Source: Alteromonas mediterranea DE
Lineage (GTDB): Bacteria; Pseudomonadota; Gammaproteobacteria; Enterobacterales; Alteromonadaceae
Assembly: GCF_000020585.3 (NCBI RefSeq)
Contig: NC_011138.3
Coordinates: forward strand, 3,867,338-3,931,337
Length of the DNA stretch: 64,000 bases
Reading direction: 5' to 3'
Shown here: piece by piece, positions 22,232 through 31,722 of the stretch
Layout of the letters: every line of letters begins with the position of its first letter
Numbering within the stretch: position 1 is the stretch's first letter
Translations under genes and position numbers: made by a program
The notes under the pieces: generated by a model
Databases searched by the model: none
What the model saw: only the letters and a program-made list of their open reading frames with translations
Told to the model about the DNA's origin: nothing

Positions 22232-23098
22232 TTATTGAGCCGCTTTAAGCTCGTCCATCATGGAAGACAACTGCTTGCGCCAATGGGTTGGGTTGCAGGT
22301 TGCAAACGCTTCACGTGCGCTTTGTTTGTCCAACACGCTATAATGAGGGCGTTTAGCTGGCGTAGGATACTGGCTACTTGGAATAGGCAATACAGGAATT
22401 GCACTTTCTAACAACCCTTTTTCAAGCCCTAACTCTTGAATAGCTAGTGCAAAGTCGTACCAACTGGCCACGCCTTCGTCAGTCCAGTGATACACACCTA
22501 CTGTTTTGTTTTTAGCTGCACTGACGCAGGCATCCGCCAACCCTTTCGCCCAGGTAGGCGTACCTATTTGGTCGTCTATTACCGTAAGCTGAGGCTTATC
22601 TGCCATTAGCTTAAGCATGGTTTTTACAAAATTATTGCCATGGGCGGAATACACCCATGCTGTACGAATTAAGCAACTTGCTTCAGGCAATATATCGAGT
22701 AACGCCTTTTCCCCATCTGCTTTTGTTTTGCCATAAGCCCCCTGCGGTTCTATAGGGTCGCTAGGCAGGTATGGCGAGCCTTTATGCCCATTAAATACGT
22801 AGTCGGTAGATACATGCACTACAAATGCACCAGCTTTTTTGCAGTACTTAGCTAAGTTTTCTACTGCAGTAGCATTAATTGCATGGCATAACTCTTGTTC
22901 TTCCTCTGCTTTATCTACGGCAGTGTAGGCGGCGGCATTGATGATGACATCAGGCGCTAATTGAGACAGCGTTTCTGATAACACATCAAATTTAGTGATA
23001 TCTGTATCTTCCGGTCCAAGACAAATAGTATCTTCACCCAATATACGCACCAACTCGTAAGACAACTGCCCAGCATTTCCAATAACTACAATTTTCAT
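22232..23098 (-). CDS. rfbD: dTDP-4-dehydrorhamnose reductase
   Basis: RmlD carries out the last step, reducing dTDP-4-keto-rhamnose to dTDP-L-rhamnose. The 288-residue protein shows the NAD(P) loop GNAGQLS (a serine where most members have GxxGQLG), the VHVSTDYVFNG block, the YGKTKADGE catalytic YxxxK, and RTAWVYS. It sits between rfbC and rfbB. Confidence 0.95.
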   Translation of the reverse strand: MKIVVIGNAGQLSYELVRILGEDTICLGPEDTDITKFDVLSETLSQLAPDVIINAAAYTAVDKAEEEQELCHAINATAVENLAKYCKKAGAFVVHVSTDYVFNGHKGSPYLPSDPIEPQGAYGKTKADGEKALLDILPEASCLIRTAWVYSAHGNNFVKTMLKLMADKPQLTVIDDQIGTPTWAKGLADACVSAAKNKTVGVYHWTDEGVASWYDFALAIQELGLEKGLLESAIPVLPIPSSQYPTPAKRPHYSVLDKQSAREAFATCNPTHWRKQLSSMMDELKAAQ

Positions 23099-23122
23099 TG
23101 TTATCCTTTTAAGCCTTAATAA

Positions 23123-23668
23123 TTAAAACGTAGGTGCGTCAACAAATGCCAACCCAGCTTCGTCTTTCCCTGAAAGTGAAGGTTTTTCGCCATTCACTAA
23201 AGGCCAGTCGATATTTAACGTTGAGTCGTTGTACTTAACTGATATTTCAGATTCCGGGTGGTAATAGTCTGTACACTTATACACGAACTCAGCATTTTCG
23301 CTTGTTACGTAGAAACCGTGAGCAAAGCCCGCAGGTACCCATAACTGACGTTTATTCTCAGCTGATAACGTCACCCCAACCCACTTACCGTAAGTAGGTG
23401 AGTCTTTACGCATATCTACGGCTACATCGTACACTTCGCCGCTAACTACACGCACCAATTTGCCTTGGGTTTGCTCTATTTGATAATGAAGGCCGCGAAG
23501 AATACCTTGGCTAGATTTAGAGTGGTTATCTTGAACAAAATCTACATCTGCGCATTCTTTCTTAAACCAATCGGTGCGAAAGGTTTCTAGGAAAAAACCA
23601 CGCTCGTCTCCAAATACTTTAGGCTCAATGATTTTTACGTCAGGGATGTCTGTCTTAATTACTTGCAT
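23123..23668 (-). CDS. rfbC: dTDP-4-dehydrorhamnose 3,5-epimerase
   Basis: RmlC epimerises dTDP-4-keto-6-deoxyglucose at C3 and C5. The 181-residue cupin has the ERGFFLETF start, the catalytic histidine in GILRGLHYQ near residue 61, the VDMRKDSPTYGKW strand and VPAGFAHGFYV. Length and motifs are standard. It is the second gene of the rml operon, after a small hairpin that separates it from rfbA. Confidence 0.96.
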   Translation of the reverse strand: MQVIKTDIPDVKIIEPKVFGDERGFFLETFRTDWFKKECADVDFVQDNHSKSSQGILRGLHYQIEQTQGKLVRVVSGEVYDVAVDMRKDSPTYGKWVGVTLSAENKRQLWVPAGFAHGFYVTSENAEFVYKCTDYYHPESEISVKYNDSTLNIDWPLVNGEKPSLSGKDEAGLAFVDAPTF

Positions 23669-23703
23669 TTACTTTCCGTACAAACTGGCAGTTTAAAATA
23701 AGA

Positions 23704-23726
23704 AGAAAGGTGGCAGTGCCACCTTT
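23704..23726 (-). promoter_or_regulatory. Hairpin between rfbA and rfbC
   Basis: The stem AAAGGTGGC/GCCACCTTT with a 3-base loop is followed by a T-rich stretch on the minus strand. It could be a weak terminator reducing rfbC-D-B expression relative to rfbA, or an RNA-processing site. Confidence 0.45.
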
Positions 23727-23743
23727 TACAATTTGATATGAAG

Positions 23744-24625
23744 CTAGATTTTAACTCTATCGTTAATGACTTTTAGCAGGTAATCGCCATAACCACTTTT
23801 CTTGAGTGGTGCCGCTAGCTTTTCAAGTTGCTCAGCATTGATATAGCCCATTCTATAGGCCACTTCTTCTGGGCAACATACTTTCAAGCCTTGGCGTTTT
23901 TCGATAGCCGCCACAAAGTTTGCAGCATCGAGTAGAGAATCAAGCGTACCTGTATCCAACCATGCTGAACCGCGCCCCATTAGCTCTACTTTGAGGCTGC
24001 CATCTTGAAGATATAAGTTGTTCAAGTCAGTAATTTCAAGTTCACCTCTATGAGAGGGCTTAACTTCTTTGGCGAAGTCCACTACGCGGTTGTCATAGTA
24101 GTAAAGACCCGTTACCGCATAGTTTGATTTAGGAACAGCGGGCTTTTCCTCGATGGAAAGTGCATTCCAGTCATCGTCGAAATCAACTACACCATAACGT
24201 TCTGGGTCGTTAACGTGATATCCAAACACCGTTGCACCGTGCTCTTGTTTAAACGCATTCTGCAAAGACAACTTTAAGTCGTGGCCGTAATAAATGTTGT
24301 CGCCAAGAACCAGCGAACAGCTATCGTTTCCAATAAACTCTTCGCCTATAAGAAACGCCTGTGCCAAGCCATCTGCCGAGGGCTGTACCGCGTATTGAAT
24401 ATTCATTCCTAACGCCGAGCCATCACCGATAAGGTCGATAAACCTTTGCTGCTCTTCGGGCGTGGTGATAATGAGTACATCGCGAATGCCCGACATCATT
24501 AACGTGGTTAACGGATAAAAAATCATCGGCTTGTCGTAAACAGGCATTAGCTGCTTACTAACCACCTTAGTTAACGGGTGCAAACGTGTGCCAGATCCGC
24601 CAGCTAATATTATTCCCTTTCTCAT
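23744..24625 (-). CDS. rfbA: Glucose-1-phosphate thymidylyltransferase
   Basis: RmlA makes dTDP-glucose from dTTP and glucose-1-phosphate. The 293-residue protein has the nucleotidyltransferase loop [13 protein letters not shown] near residues 7-19, the KPMIFYPL segment, [10 protein letters not shown] with its metal-binding aspartate, and the SIEEKP lysine. It is the first gene of the rml operon, reading away from the divergent glycan arm. The short divergent promoter region contains a run of nine C's. Confidence 0.96.
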   Translation of the reverse strand: MRKGIILAGGSGTRLHPLTKVVSKQLMPVYDKPMIFYPLTTLMMSGIRDVLIITTPEEQQRFIDLIGDGSALGMNIQYAVQPSADGLAQAFLIGEEFIGNDSCSLVLGDNIYYGHDLKLSLQNAFKQEHGATVFGYHVNDPERYGVVDFDDDWNALSIEEKPAVPKSNYAVTGLYYYDNRVVDFAKEVKPSHRGELEITDLNNLYLQDGSLKVELMGRGSAWLDTGTLDSLLDAANFVAAIEKRQGLKVCCPEEVAYRMGYINAEQLEKLAAPLKKSGYGDYLLKVINDRVKI

Positions 24626-24685
24626 TGTTAGAGCCTTAACAAATTAGATTTAAAAATAAGTGTTCCACCCCGCAGTATATGACTT

Positions 24686-24694
24686 CCCCCCCCC
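24686..24694 (+). repeat. C9 homopolymer tract in a divergent promoter region
   Basis: Nine consecutive C's lie about 60 bases upstream of rfbA and about 110 bases upstream of the divergent gene at 24804. Such tracts can change length by slippage and so shift promoter spacing. No effect is shown by the sequence alone. Confidence 0.7.
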
Positions 24695-24803
24695 AGTTTA
24701 AAGTGCAAGTTCTTATTCAGGCATAGACTCACAAGTAATTTTATTACAGAATACTCATGCATTTTATAATTAAAACCAGTAATAATTTGGAAGTTAAAAC
24801 GAG

Positions 24804-25436
24804 ATGACCGATAAAGATCAAATTTTCAATGGAATGAAAGACGAATTTTCGTCACTTCGTTCGGAAGAAAGAGCTGAATACTTGCTAGAAAAAGTAGCTG
24901 AGTTATACGCAATCATAAACAGCCAACAAGCTCACATCAACAAGCTCGAAAAGGCTGTGTACGACAGTGAACTGTTCTTCAACTTACCAGAAGTTACACT
25001 GATGACGAGAAGTAAGTTGCCGAGAGTGCTCATTGATGCCAACGATGTGGTCCCTGTTGGCGACAATTTTTATGAGGCGGAAGCTTATGGTGGCGGCGGT
25101 CATTACCGCTGGACCGGCCCTGAACGACTTAACAATTTTCATGTACCCGTTGATAGAACACAAGAAAAAACCCTGCGTATTTCCATTGTAAATGCAATCA
25201 AGCCAGAAATACTGAACTCAATTAAATTGTACGTAGATGGTGAATTAGTCAGCTATGACTTCGAAAAAAGAAATGAAGGTATTGAACTTATTGCTGCTTT
25301 GCCCGTGAGTTCAAGGGCTCAAGATACCTTAATAAGCCTGTTTATTCCCCATTTGTTTTCACCTTCTGAGGTGAAGCCAGAATCGTCTGATAACAGAAAG
25401 TTAGGTATTGCCTTCCACAAATTGGAGGTTCTATAA
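24804..25436 (+). CDS. Unknown protein with coiled coil and beta domain
   Basis: I do not recognise the family. The 210-residue protein has no signal peptide or membrane segment. Residues about 20-55 are rich in charged heptads (SEERAEYLLEKVAELYAII), suggesting a coiled coil. After residue 80 it looks like a beta sandwich, with YGGGGHYRWTGPE near 93-105 and alternating strands. Small beta domains containing a RWTGP-type motif occur near glycosyltransferases, suggesting a carbohydrate-related or scaffolding role (inference). It is the first gene of the plus-strand arm and nearly touches the next GT2 gene, whose ribosome-binding site lies inside its last codons. Confidence 0.7.
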   Translation: MTDKDQIFNGMKDEFSSLRSEERAEYLLEKVAELYAIINSQQAHINKLEKAVYDSELFFNLPEVTLMTRSKLPRVLIDANDVVPVGDNFYEAEAYGGGGHYRWTGPERLNNFHVPVDRTQEKTLRISIVNAIKPEILNSIKLYVDGELVSYDFEKRNEGIELIAALPVSSRAQDTLISLFIPHLFSPSEVKPESSDNRKLGIAFHKLEVL

Positions 25437-25437
25437 A

Positions 25438-26397
25438 ATGCCTCTTATTTCGGTTGTTATCTGCACATATAATCGCTACGAAGTTTTGAAAAAGGCTGTT
25501 AATAGCCTTACACAGCAAACGCTAGATGACGATAAGTTTGAGATTCTCATTATTGATAACACGCCAAATGCTGAAACAGGTGAAGGTGCATCAGTAAAGA
25601 GAGATTTCGAATCAATTAAGAACTTAACTTACGTATTCGAAAAAACTCCAGGCTTATCTAATGCTCGTAATGTCGGTTACAAACTAGCGAAATCTCCTTA
25701 CATATCTTACCTAGACGACGATGCAATCGCCTCTCAAGTTTGGGTTGAAGAAGTGTTAAATGCCTTTGAAAGTTTCGACAATGTAGGCGTCGTGGGTGGT
25801 CGTATCGCACCTATTTGGGAAATCCCAAGACCTTCCTGGCTTGGCGACGCACTAGTAGGAAACGTTTCGGTTGTTGACTGGGGCGGCGAATTAAGAGTAG
25901 CTGATAGTAATGAATGGTTTGCCGGTGCAAATATCTCATTCGCTAAAAAGGTGTTAGAAGCAGCTGGTGGTTTCAGTACAAATTTAGGCCGGAAAGGTGG
26001 CGGTCAAGTTTTACTATCTAACGAAGAGAGTGAATTAATAAACTTCGTCAAGCAAAGTGAATACATAGAAGTCTACAACCCTAAAGCAAGTGTAGACCAT
26101 CTAGTTGAGAAAAAACGTTTAACACGAGACTGGTTTAGACGCCGCTCCGCATGGCAAGCTGCTTCGGATTTTATGATGAACCCTTCCGAAGCTGAAAAAA
26201 ACCTTGCCGACCAGCTTACTAATATAAAAGATTACTTGTGTAGCCTTCCTCCGAGATACCGTAATTTACAAGGCCTATATTTCGCAACAGACGATGCGGG
26301 TGAATTTCAATGGCAGCTTTCAGCTATATATGCGAACACTATTCTAACCCTTGCAGGCTTCGATGGACTTGAAGGAATTGAAGATGGAAAAGAATAA
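25438..26397 (+). CDS. Glycosyltransferase family 2
   Basis: This 319-residue GT-A enzyme starts MPLISVVICTYNRYEVL, with a TTGGAGG ribosome-binding site 10 bases upstream; an earlier in-frame ATG inside the previous gene lacks one. It has the nucleotide-binding N-terminal half, the YLDDDAI metal-binding DxD near residue 90, the WFAGANISF acceptor loop and a GGGQVLLSNEESEL block near residue 185 that likely holds the catalytic base. The C-terminal helices suit membrane association. It probably adds a sugar to a lipid-linked glycan; donor and acceptor are unknown. The next gene starts 14 bases before its stop. Confidence 0.85.
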   Translation: MPLISVVICTYNRYEVLKKAVNSLTQQTLDDDKFEILIIDNTPNAETGEGASVKRDFESIKNLTYVFEKTPGLSNARNVGYKLAKSPYISYLDDDAIASQVWVEEVLNAFESFDNVGVVGGRIAPIWEIPRPSWLGDALVGNVSVVDWGGELRVADSNEWFAGANISFAKKVLEAAGGFSTNLGRKGGGQVLLSNEESELINFVKQSEYIEVYNPKASVDHLVEKKRLTRDWFRRRSAWQAASDFMMNPSEAEKNLADQLTNIKDYLCSLPPRYRNLQGLYFATDDAGEFQWQLSAIYANTILTLAGFDGLEGIEDGKE

Positions 26398-28330
26398 AGC
26401 ATTAAGAGCGTTAGTAGTCGCCCCCACCCCCACTTGGCCTTTGAACTATGGAAATAGGAAAAGGATTTACAGCGTTTGTTCTAAACTTCAATCTTTGGGC
26501 TTTGAGATTCATTATGTTCATTATGCAAGCGAGGGGGATTGGCGAGACTATACACCTGTCGAAACACGCAAAAAAATGGACGAACAATGGGAGCTAGTCG
26601 ACCACGTGTGGCCTTCCAAACCTTTGCATGATTGGCCAAAAGAAGGTGACGACCATCACATAGATGAATGGTGGGACTGGGCACTAGAAAATCACCTATC
26701 TAAAACATTCGCCGCTCGTGAATATGATGTTTGTATTGTCAACTATACATGGCTAAGCAAAGCACTTGAGTTAGCACCAGAAAAGACCTACAAAGTCCTC
26801 GACACACATGACAAATTTAGTGGTAGACGTGAGCTACTCGCCAGTCAGGGGATAGGCAAAGAATTCTTCCATACCACTGAAGATCAGGAAGTAATTGCGT
26901 TGGACCGAGCTGATTTAGTTTGGGCAATTAAAGAAGAAGAAGAAGCTGATTTCAAAAATATGGGGACAAAAGCTAAGGTTTCTACACTTCTGCATATTGA
27001 CGACAGGAGAGAAGCGTCTACTCCAAGCACTGAAGAAGGGGTAAAGTTCGGTTTCATTGGTGCGAACAATAATATTAACAGAGTTAATATTTTAAGATTT
27101 ATAGAGCGTGCTACGCCAATTTTTAAGAAATATTGTGCCCCGCTAACTGTTGAAATAGCCGGCTCTATTTGTAATGAAATTGAAGTTCAAGATAACCCAT
27201 TTTTTAAGACCGTTGGCTATGTAGACAGTATCGACCAATTTTATGATGGTATTCACGCTGCTATCATCCCAATGGAATTTTCAACAGGATTAAAAATTAA
27301 GGTTGCGGAAGCCCTATCGCATACGAAACCAATGTTTTCGCATAAGCACGCTATGGAAGGATTTACCGCGTGCCATGACTTTCATGAGCTTACATCATTT
27401 GAAGAAATGGCATTGGCAATGACTGACTGTTCTTACGCATCGGATGAGCTAATTTATCTTTCAGATGCATCAGCAAAATCTCATAAAGTCACTGAGCAAA
27501 AAATCTGGGATGAACTTTCAGAGCTCAAAGAAGACATTCTTAAGCGCAAGCAAGTTTTCGTTTTATTGCCAAGTGAATATGGTATGAAAAACAAACTGGC
27601 TCACTACATAGCACAAGCTAAGATTGATCTATGTAATTGGAACTTTAAAGATGCTTCTTACTTTGTGGTTGGAAAGCCAACAGAGGGCCGCCCTCATTCA
27701 AACTTTATAAAGTTTGTTGAAGCCAATGACTTAGAAGCGACTATTGCAAATCAGAAACCGACTACACTACTAAATCTAAGTGAAAACTTCCCCGATATCA
27801 AAATAGGAGCTAACACATTAGTTATCTCACTTATTCCAATCGAATCAGATAAAGTTAAGAGTAAGCTAACATACAAATCTTACAATAGTGTTGTAGATAA
27901 ACACTACTTTCCTTCTCTAGGGCACATCCATTTAGATTTAGAGATTACGAAACAAAAAATTAAAGAGTGTTGGGTAATAGGAAGTTCGAATACCTCAACT
28001 GCTGACCAATTCATATCTCTTTTAGCTGGTGAAACGACAGTGCGTTATATAGATATAGAAACACTAAGTGATATTGATAGGTTATTTACAGTATCATCTG
28101 GCTTACCAAAAATCATTATAAATACAAAGAGTGATTGCGATCTCTCCTATAGTGAGCAAATAATGCTAGAAATTGCAGAAAAATACGATATCGAAATAAG
28201 AAATATCACTCACAACCAGCTGATGTTATTAAAAAGAAGTAATGAGAAAAGTAACTACGATGGACAATTCTTCCCCTCTTGGGAAGAGTTTTTACAAAAT
28301 AATTTTTCCCTTAGTAATCACAGCTTTTAA
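26384..28330 (+). CDS. GT4-like glycosyltransferase with extra C-terminal domain
   Basis: The gene encodes 648 residues from the ATG at 26384, which is preceded by a GAAGGAATTG ribosome-binding site; an upstream in-frame ATG lies inside the previous gene. Residues 1-395 are GT-B: an RALVVAPTPTWPLNYGNRKR start, KVLDTHDKFSGRR, and a GT4-type C-half with FIGANNNINRVNI, VGYVDSI and PMEFSTGLKIKVAEAL. Residues from about 400 to 648 form a second domain that I do not recognise, ending SWEEFLQNN. It probably transfers a hexose in the surface-glycan pathway. The fusion is unusual in length for GT4. Confidence 0.8.
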   Translation: MEKNKALRALVVAPTPTWPLNYGNRKRIYSVCSKLQSLGFEIHYVHYASEGDWRDYTPVETRKKMDEQWELVDHVWPSKPLHDWPKEGDDHHIDEWWDWALENHLSKTFAAREYDVCIVNYTWLSKALELAPEKTYKVLDTHDKFSGRRELLASQGIGKEFFHTTEDQEVIALDRADLVWAIKEEEEADFKNMGTKAKVSTLLHIDDRREASTPSTEEGVKFGFIGANNNINRVNILRFIERATPIFKKYCAPLTVEIAGSICNEIEVQDNPFFKTVGYVDSIDQFYDGIHAAIIPMEFSTGLKIKVAEALSHTKPMFSHKHAMEGFTACHDFHELTSFEEMALAMTDCSYASDELIYLSDASAKSHKVTEQKIWDELSELKEDILKRKQVFVLLPSEYGMKNKLAHYIAQAKIDLCNWNFKDASYFVVGKPTEGRPHSNFIKFVEANDLEATIANQKPTTLLNLSENFPDIKIGANTLVISLIPIESDKVKSKLTYKSYNSVVDKHYFPSLGHIHLDLEITKQKIKECWVIGSSNTSTADQFISLLAGETTVRYIDIETLSDIDRLFTVSSGLPKIIINTKSDCDLSYSEQIMLEIAEKYDIEIRNITHNQLMLLKRSNEKSNYDGQFFPSWEEFLQNNFSLSNHSF

Positions 28331-28386
28331 ACCAAACGACTGGGTAACTTCTCGTAACTAAGAAAATTTTTTTCAAAAGGTAAAGT

Positions 28387-29127
28387 ATGAAATATCACAT
28401 TCTCGTCGGGACACACCACAAAACAGGAACAGTGTGGATGCATGGCGTTTTTCACAGATTAAGTAAATTGATTGGTTGCGAAATGTTTAACATTTCCGAT
28501 GAGCACCTAGCAAAGACCGAAAGTGAAAAGCTCGAATATTTAAAACGAACTGAAGAATCAACCAAAAATCAAATAATTTATGACCATCATAGCAAGTTTC
28601 CATTAAACAAAATTGACTGTTCAAGTTTTCGTGGAATTCGAATGGTTAGAGATCCCAGGGATTTAATAATATCATCAGCAAAATATCATTGTTGGTCTGA
28701 TGAGGCGTGGCTTCATGTTCCTTTGGATAAATTTAATGGTAAGACTTATGCCGAAGAAATAAACACACTGGAAACCTTTGAAGAGAAAATGTTGTTTGAA
28801 ATGGATAATTCCGCTGGTGGACAAATCGAGACCATGACTAAATTTGATGGTATGGGTGTCGTAAAGACCATTCGATATGAGGATTTTATAAATGATATTG
28901 AATTACATAACTGGTTTGCTATAAGTGATTTTCTAGGCCTCGAAAGTGAAGAAAAAATTCACTCATTAAGAGCTTTCTATGACAACTCTGTGTTTGGTAA
29001 AAAACAAAAAACCGGACACATTCAAAACGGTAAGGCAGAACAATATAAAAGTATTTTCACACCAGAGCTTAATAAAGTATTTGAATCAAAATTCCCCAAT
29101 GCGCTTGCAAAATTAGGTTATTTATAA
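28387..29127 (+). CDS. Sulfotransferase (PAPS-dependent)
   Basis: This 246-residue protein resembles cytosolic-type sulfotransferases. The 5'-phosphosulfate loop is at residues 8-16 (HHKTGTVWM, like the PKSGTTW motif), and the 3'-phosphate-binding segment is RMVRDPRDLIISS near residue 88. It would move sulfate from PAPS to a sugar hydroxyl. It is one of four sulfotransferase-like genes in the locus and belongs to the plus-strand arm with two glycosyltransferases upstream. The target sugar cannot be read from sequence. Confidence 0.8.
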   Translation: MKYHILVGTHHKTGTVWMHGVFHRLSKLIGCEMFNISDEHLAKTESEKLEYLKRTEESTKNQIIYDHHSKFPLNKIDCSSFRGIRMVRDPRDLIISSAKYHCWSDEAWLHVPLDKFNGKTYAEEINTLETFEEKMLFEMDNSAGGQIETMTKFDGMGVVKTIRYEDFINDIELHNWFAISDFLGLESEEKIHSLRAFYDNSVFGKKQKTGHIQNGKAEQYKSIFTPELNKVFESKFPNALAKLGYL

Positions 29128-29129
29128 TT

Positions 29130-29813
29130 ATGCAAATTGAAGACAACTATATTCTTAAACAGCCCGCAAAAAAATCAGATATTACTGTCGTAGTTTTCTC
29201 TGCAGTGGACTGTTTACCTGGACAATTCCATTCTGTCAAAGCTCTTCAAAACTTCGATGTAAATAAAGTATTTGTAAATTGCGAAAATAACAGCTGGTAT
29301 ATTGAAGGCATACCGGGGCTTGGCCGTTCATGGAAAGAAGCCGCAACAAAATTATACGAGATTGCTCAAAAATTAACAGAAACTGGTTCAGGCACTGTTC
29401 TGTACTTTGGTGGCTCTATGGGAGGAACGGGAGCACTTCTATATGGGCTTTATTCTAAAGTGGACGCAATCATATCTACTGGTTCAGAAGCTACTTTTTT
29501 TAAAAAAGGTAGCTATTCGGCAAACAAGTTCGCTGGAAGTGAGAAGATACAAATTGATTGGAGCAAACTAATCTCAGGCTATAACGGCAACCTTCTCATG
29601 TTATATGGAGACTTGGAGAACGTCGATCGCGAAGCATCCCTAGAATTCACTTCAATCGATGAGAAGTTTGAGGACGCCATTTACAACATAAAAAATTATG
29701 GTCATAGGGTTCCTGTTTTCATAGCTGAAAAATTTGGCATAAAGAAATTTATTGAGCTTTTTCTGCAAGAGCCTGAAACTATTATTAACAAAATTGGTAA
29801 TCTAAATGACTAA
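29130..29813 (+). CDS. Alpha/beta-hydrolase-like protein
   Basis: The 227-residue protein has the nucleophile elbow GGSMGG near residue 97, a likely acid in YGDLENVD near residue 166, and a candidate histidine in NYGHRVP near residue 191. This is consistent with a serine-hydrolase triad. No signal peptide is present, so it should act in the cytoplasm, perhaps as an esterase or deacylase on a glycan intermediate (inference). It starts two bases after the sulfotransferase stop, and the next gene starts before its end, so all three are coupled. Confidence 0.65.
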   Translation: MQIEDNYILKQPAKKSDITVVVFSAVDCLPGQFHSVKALQNFDVNKVFVNCENNSWYIEGIPGLGRSWKEAATKLYEIAQKLTETGSGTVLYFGGSMGGTGALLYGLYSKVDAIISTGSEATFFKKGSYSANKFAGSEKIQIDWSKLISGYNGNLLMLYGDLENVDREASLEFTSIDEKFEDAIYNIKNYGHRVPVFIAEKFGIKKFIELFLQEPETIINKIGNLND

Positions 29814-30951
29814 CAGAGACGACGATATCGAGAAAGCACTTTCTCTTCGGTTAAGTCAAAATGCAAAAAAAATGAATTACACGCTACCAATTGACATGTT
29901 TGATTGCTTGAGGAACACATCATGTAGCATCATCAATGGGTCTGAGAGAAAAGTCGTTTCTCCTAGCGGTGACTTTAAAGACATTAGGTGGGAAAAAGAC
30001 ACTAACAAATTTTTTACTCCAGTAAATTCGGGACTGGAGAAGAGAGTCGTTCCTTTCGCTAATTACTTGTTAAAAAGCAAAATTTATAAACAAGTATTGG
30101 TTAACTTTAATGACGCTGAAGGTCATGACTATTCTAGATTGCTTCCAAGTAATTTGACCTTTCAAGGCCCGATACAGTATGCACGAACCAAGAGCCAACG
30201 GGACTATGTAACTTTATTCCCACTAGGTAAATCATTTATGGGTCTCGGCTCAAGAAATGTTCCATTAGAGAGAGATGACTTACCATTTGAGAAAAAAAAG
30301 GATACTCTTGTTTGGAGGGGCGCACCTTCGGGCGTTTACTTTACAAATTTCAACGAAAAGAAGTCAGCAAGAAATACCGTTTATGAAAAAGCTCCCCACA
30401 CTCACTTCTCCAAGTTTGCACGACTATCACTAATTCCAGAACTATCAAAGAAACCAGAGTTTAATGTCGGTTTTACGGCGCCTAGCAATGATAACTATCG
30501 CAAGCTTGTTGATTACTTGAAAGTCAATCTACCAACTTCTTTTAGCCCAAAGATGAATATTGCAGATCAGCGTGCTTATAAATACCTCCTTGCGATAGAT
30601 GGCAATGATATTCCTTCTAATATCTTCTGGGCACTTATGAGTAACTCAGTGGTCTTAAAAGTCGAAAGCGAATGGGAAACAGCGCTGTGCGCTGGTCTAG
30701 AGCCTTGGGTTCATTATGTTCCGGTTACCAATGTTGAATCTATAGAGAAGGCAATAAACTTTTTAAATGACAACATCGATTTATGTAAAACCATAATTAA
30801 TAATGCACATAATTACATGTCATTTCATATGGATTTAAAATATAGAAGAATATTAGATTATCTAACAGTTAATGAGTACTGCAAGAATTTAATAGACACT
30901 ACCCATATAACTGATGATTATTGTTTTTTTACAAGTGATGGAAAGTTGTAA
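29806..30951 (+). CDS. GT90/CAP10-like glycosyltransferase
   Basis: The 381-residue protein resembles the CAP10/LpsA (GT90) family: DTLVWRGAPSG near residue 166, a middle region with RLSLIPEL, and YKYLLAIDGNDIPSNIFW near 264-281, where family members bind the nucleotide-sugar. Members transfer xylose, glucose or galactose to lipopolysaccharide core or capsule. It overlaps the hydrolase gene by eight bases, and its stop overlaps the next start by one base. Assignment to GT90 rests on motifs only. Confidence 0.75.
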   Translation: MTNRDDDIEKALSLRLSQNAKKMNYTLPIDMFDCLRNTSCSIINGSERKVVSPSGDFKDIRWEKDTNKFFTPVNSGLEKRVVPFANYLLKSKIYKQVLVNFNDAEGHDYSRLLPSNLTFQGPIQYARTKSQRDYVTLFPLGKSFMGLGSRNVPLERDDLPFEKKKDTLVWRGAPSGVYFTNFNEKKSARNTVYEKAPHTHFSKFARLSLIPELSKKPEFNVGFTAPSNDNYRKLVDYLKVNLPTSFSPKMNIADQRAYKYLLAIDGNDIPSNIFWALMSNSVVLKVESEWETALCAGLEPWVHYVPVTNVESIEKAINFLNDNIDLCKTIINNAHNYMSFHMDLKYRRILDYLTVNEYCKNLIDTTHITDDYCFFTSDGKL

Positions 30952-31637
30952 TGCAAAAATTTCAAGTAGCTTTGAGCTTAGGAACAAACTGCCAAAGTCG
31001 CTATAATATATCTAAAGCAGTATACGAACGCCAAGGCAAAAACCCGAGCGAATTGGTTCTAGGTGAAAATCGAAAAAATGTTGAAGATTACGGCACATTT
31101 TATTTTGATTGGTCAATCACACCAATACAAGGCTTAGTTAAAACACTTGATGCCGAGTTTCATGGCGCGTTTGAATTAGAAAATTTAGAACTTTGCGATG
31201 AACCGAATAACAAGAAAAGTGTTGTTGATAACTTTAATGGCCTAATATATCCCCATAGTTTTCCCGGCTCAAACGATGGTACATTAACAGAGTTGTCATT
31301 AAGAGAACTGTACCCTCAACTAAAGAATAAGTTTAATTATCTTGCAGATAAGACTCTTGAAACTCTATGTTCAAATAAAGAAAAATTACTTATCTGCAAC
31401 TTTAATGAACCAACTAGTGCTGTCCTGGAATTATGTAATTTTGTTAATCAACGATATAAGAACTTTAAATTAATACTGATACCCCACAACAATAGAGGAC
31501 TATACGATAACGGCATTAAAGGCAAGCTATCGAATTTCGCAAATGTTGAAGTTCACGAAATGCCTTACTCTCCTTATCCAGGAGCTTATACTGACTGGAA
31601 AAAAATTCTTGATCAGTACGACTTTAATATTGGTTAA
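30951..31637 (+). CDS. DUF1796-like putative cysteine peptidase family protein
   Basis: The 228-residue protein begins with LSLGTNCQSRYNI (candidate nucleophile cysteine near residue 14), then FYFDWSITPIQGLV, and a conserved IYPHSFPG block with a histidine near residue 104. This order fits the DUF1796 (papain-like) family, common in polysaccharide loci, where the biochemical role is unclear. It is the last intact gene of the plus-strand arm; an IS remnant follows within 100 bases. Confidence 0.65.
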   Translation: MQKFQVALSLGTNCQSRYNISKAVYERQGKNPSELVLGENRKNVEDYGTFYFDWSITPIQGLVKTLDAEFHGAFELENLELCDEPNNKKSVVDNFNGLIYPHSFPGSNDGTLTELSLRELYPQLKNKFNYLADKTLETLCSNKEKLLICNFNEPTSAVLELCNFVNQRYKNFKLILIPHNNRGLYDNGIKGKLSNFANVEVHEMPYSPYPGAYTDWKKILDQYDFNIG

Positions 31638-31722
31638 TTAGTATGAATCGCATAGATGTGTTTTTTCACGAGGCTCGACGGTATTAATGTTAAATTTTTT
31701 ATAAAATTAAGCTTTTAATCGA

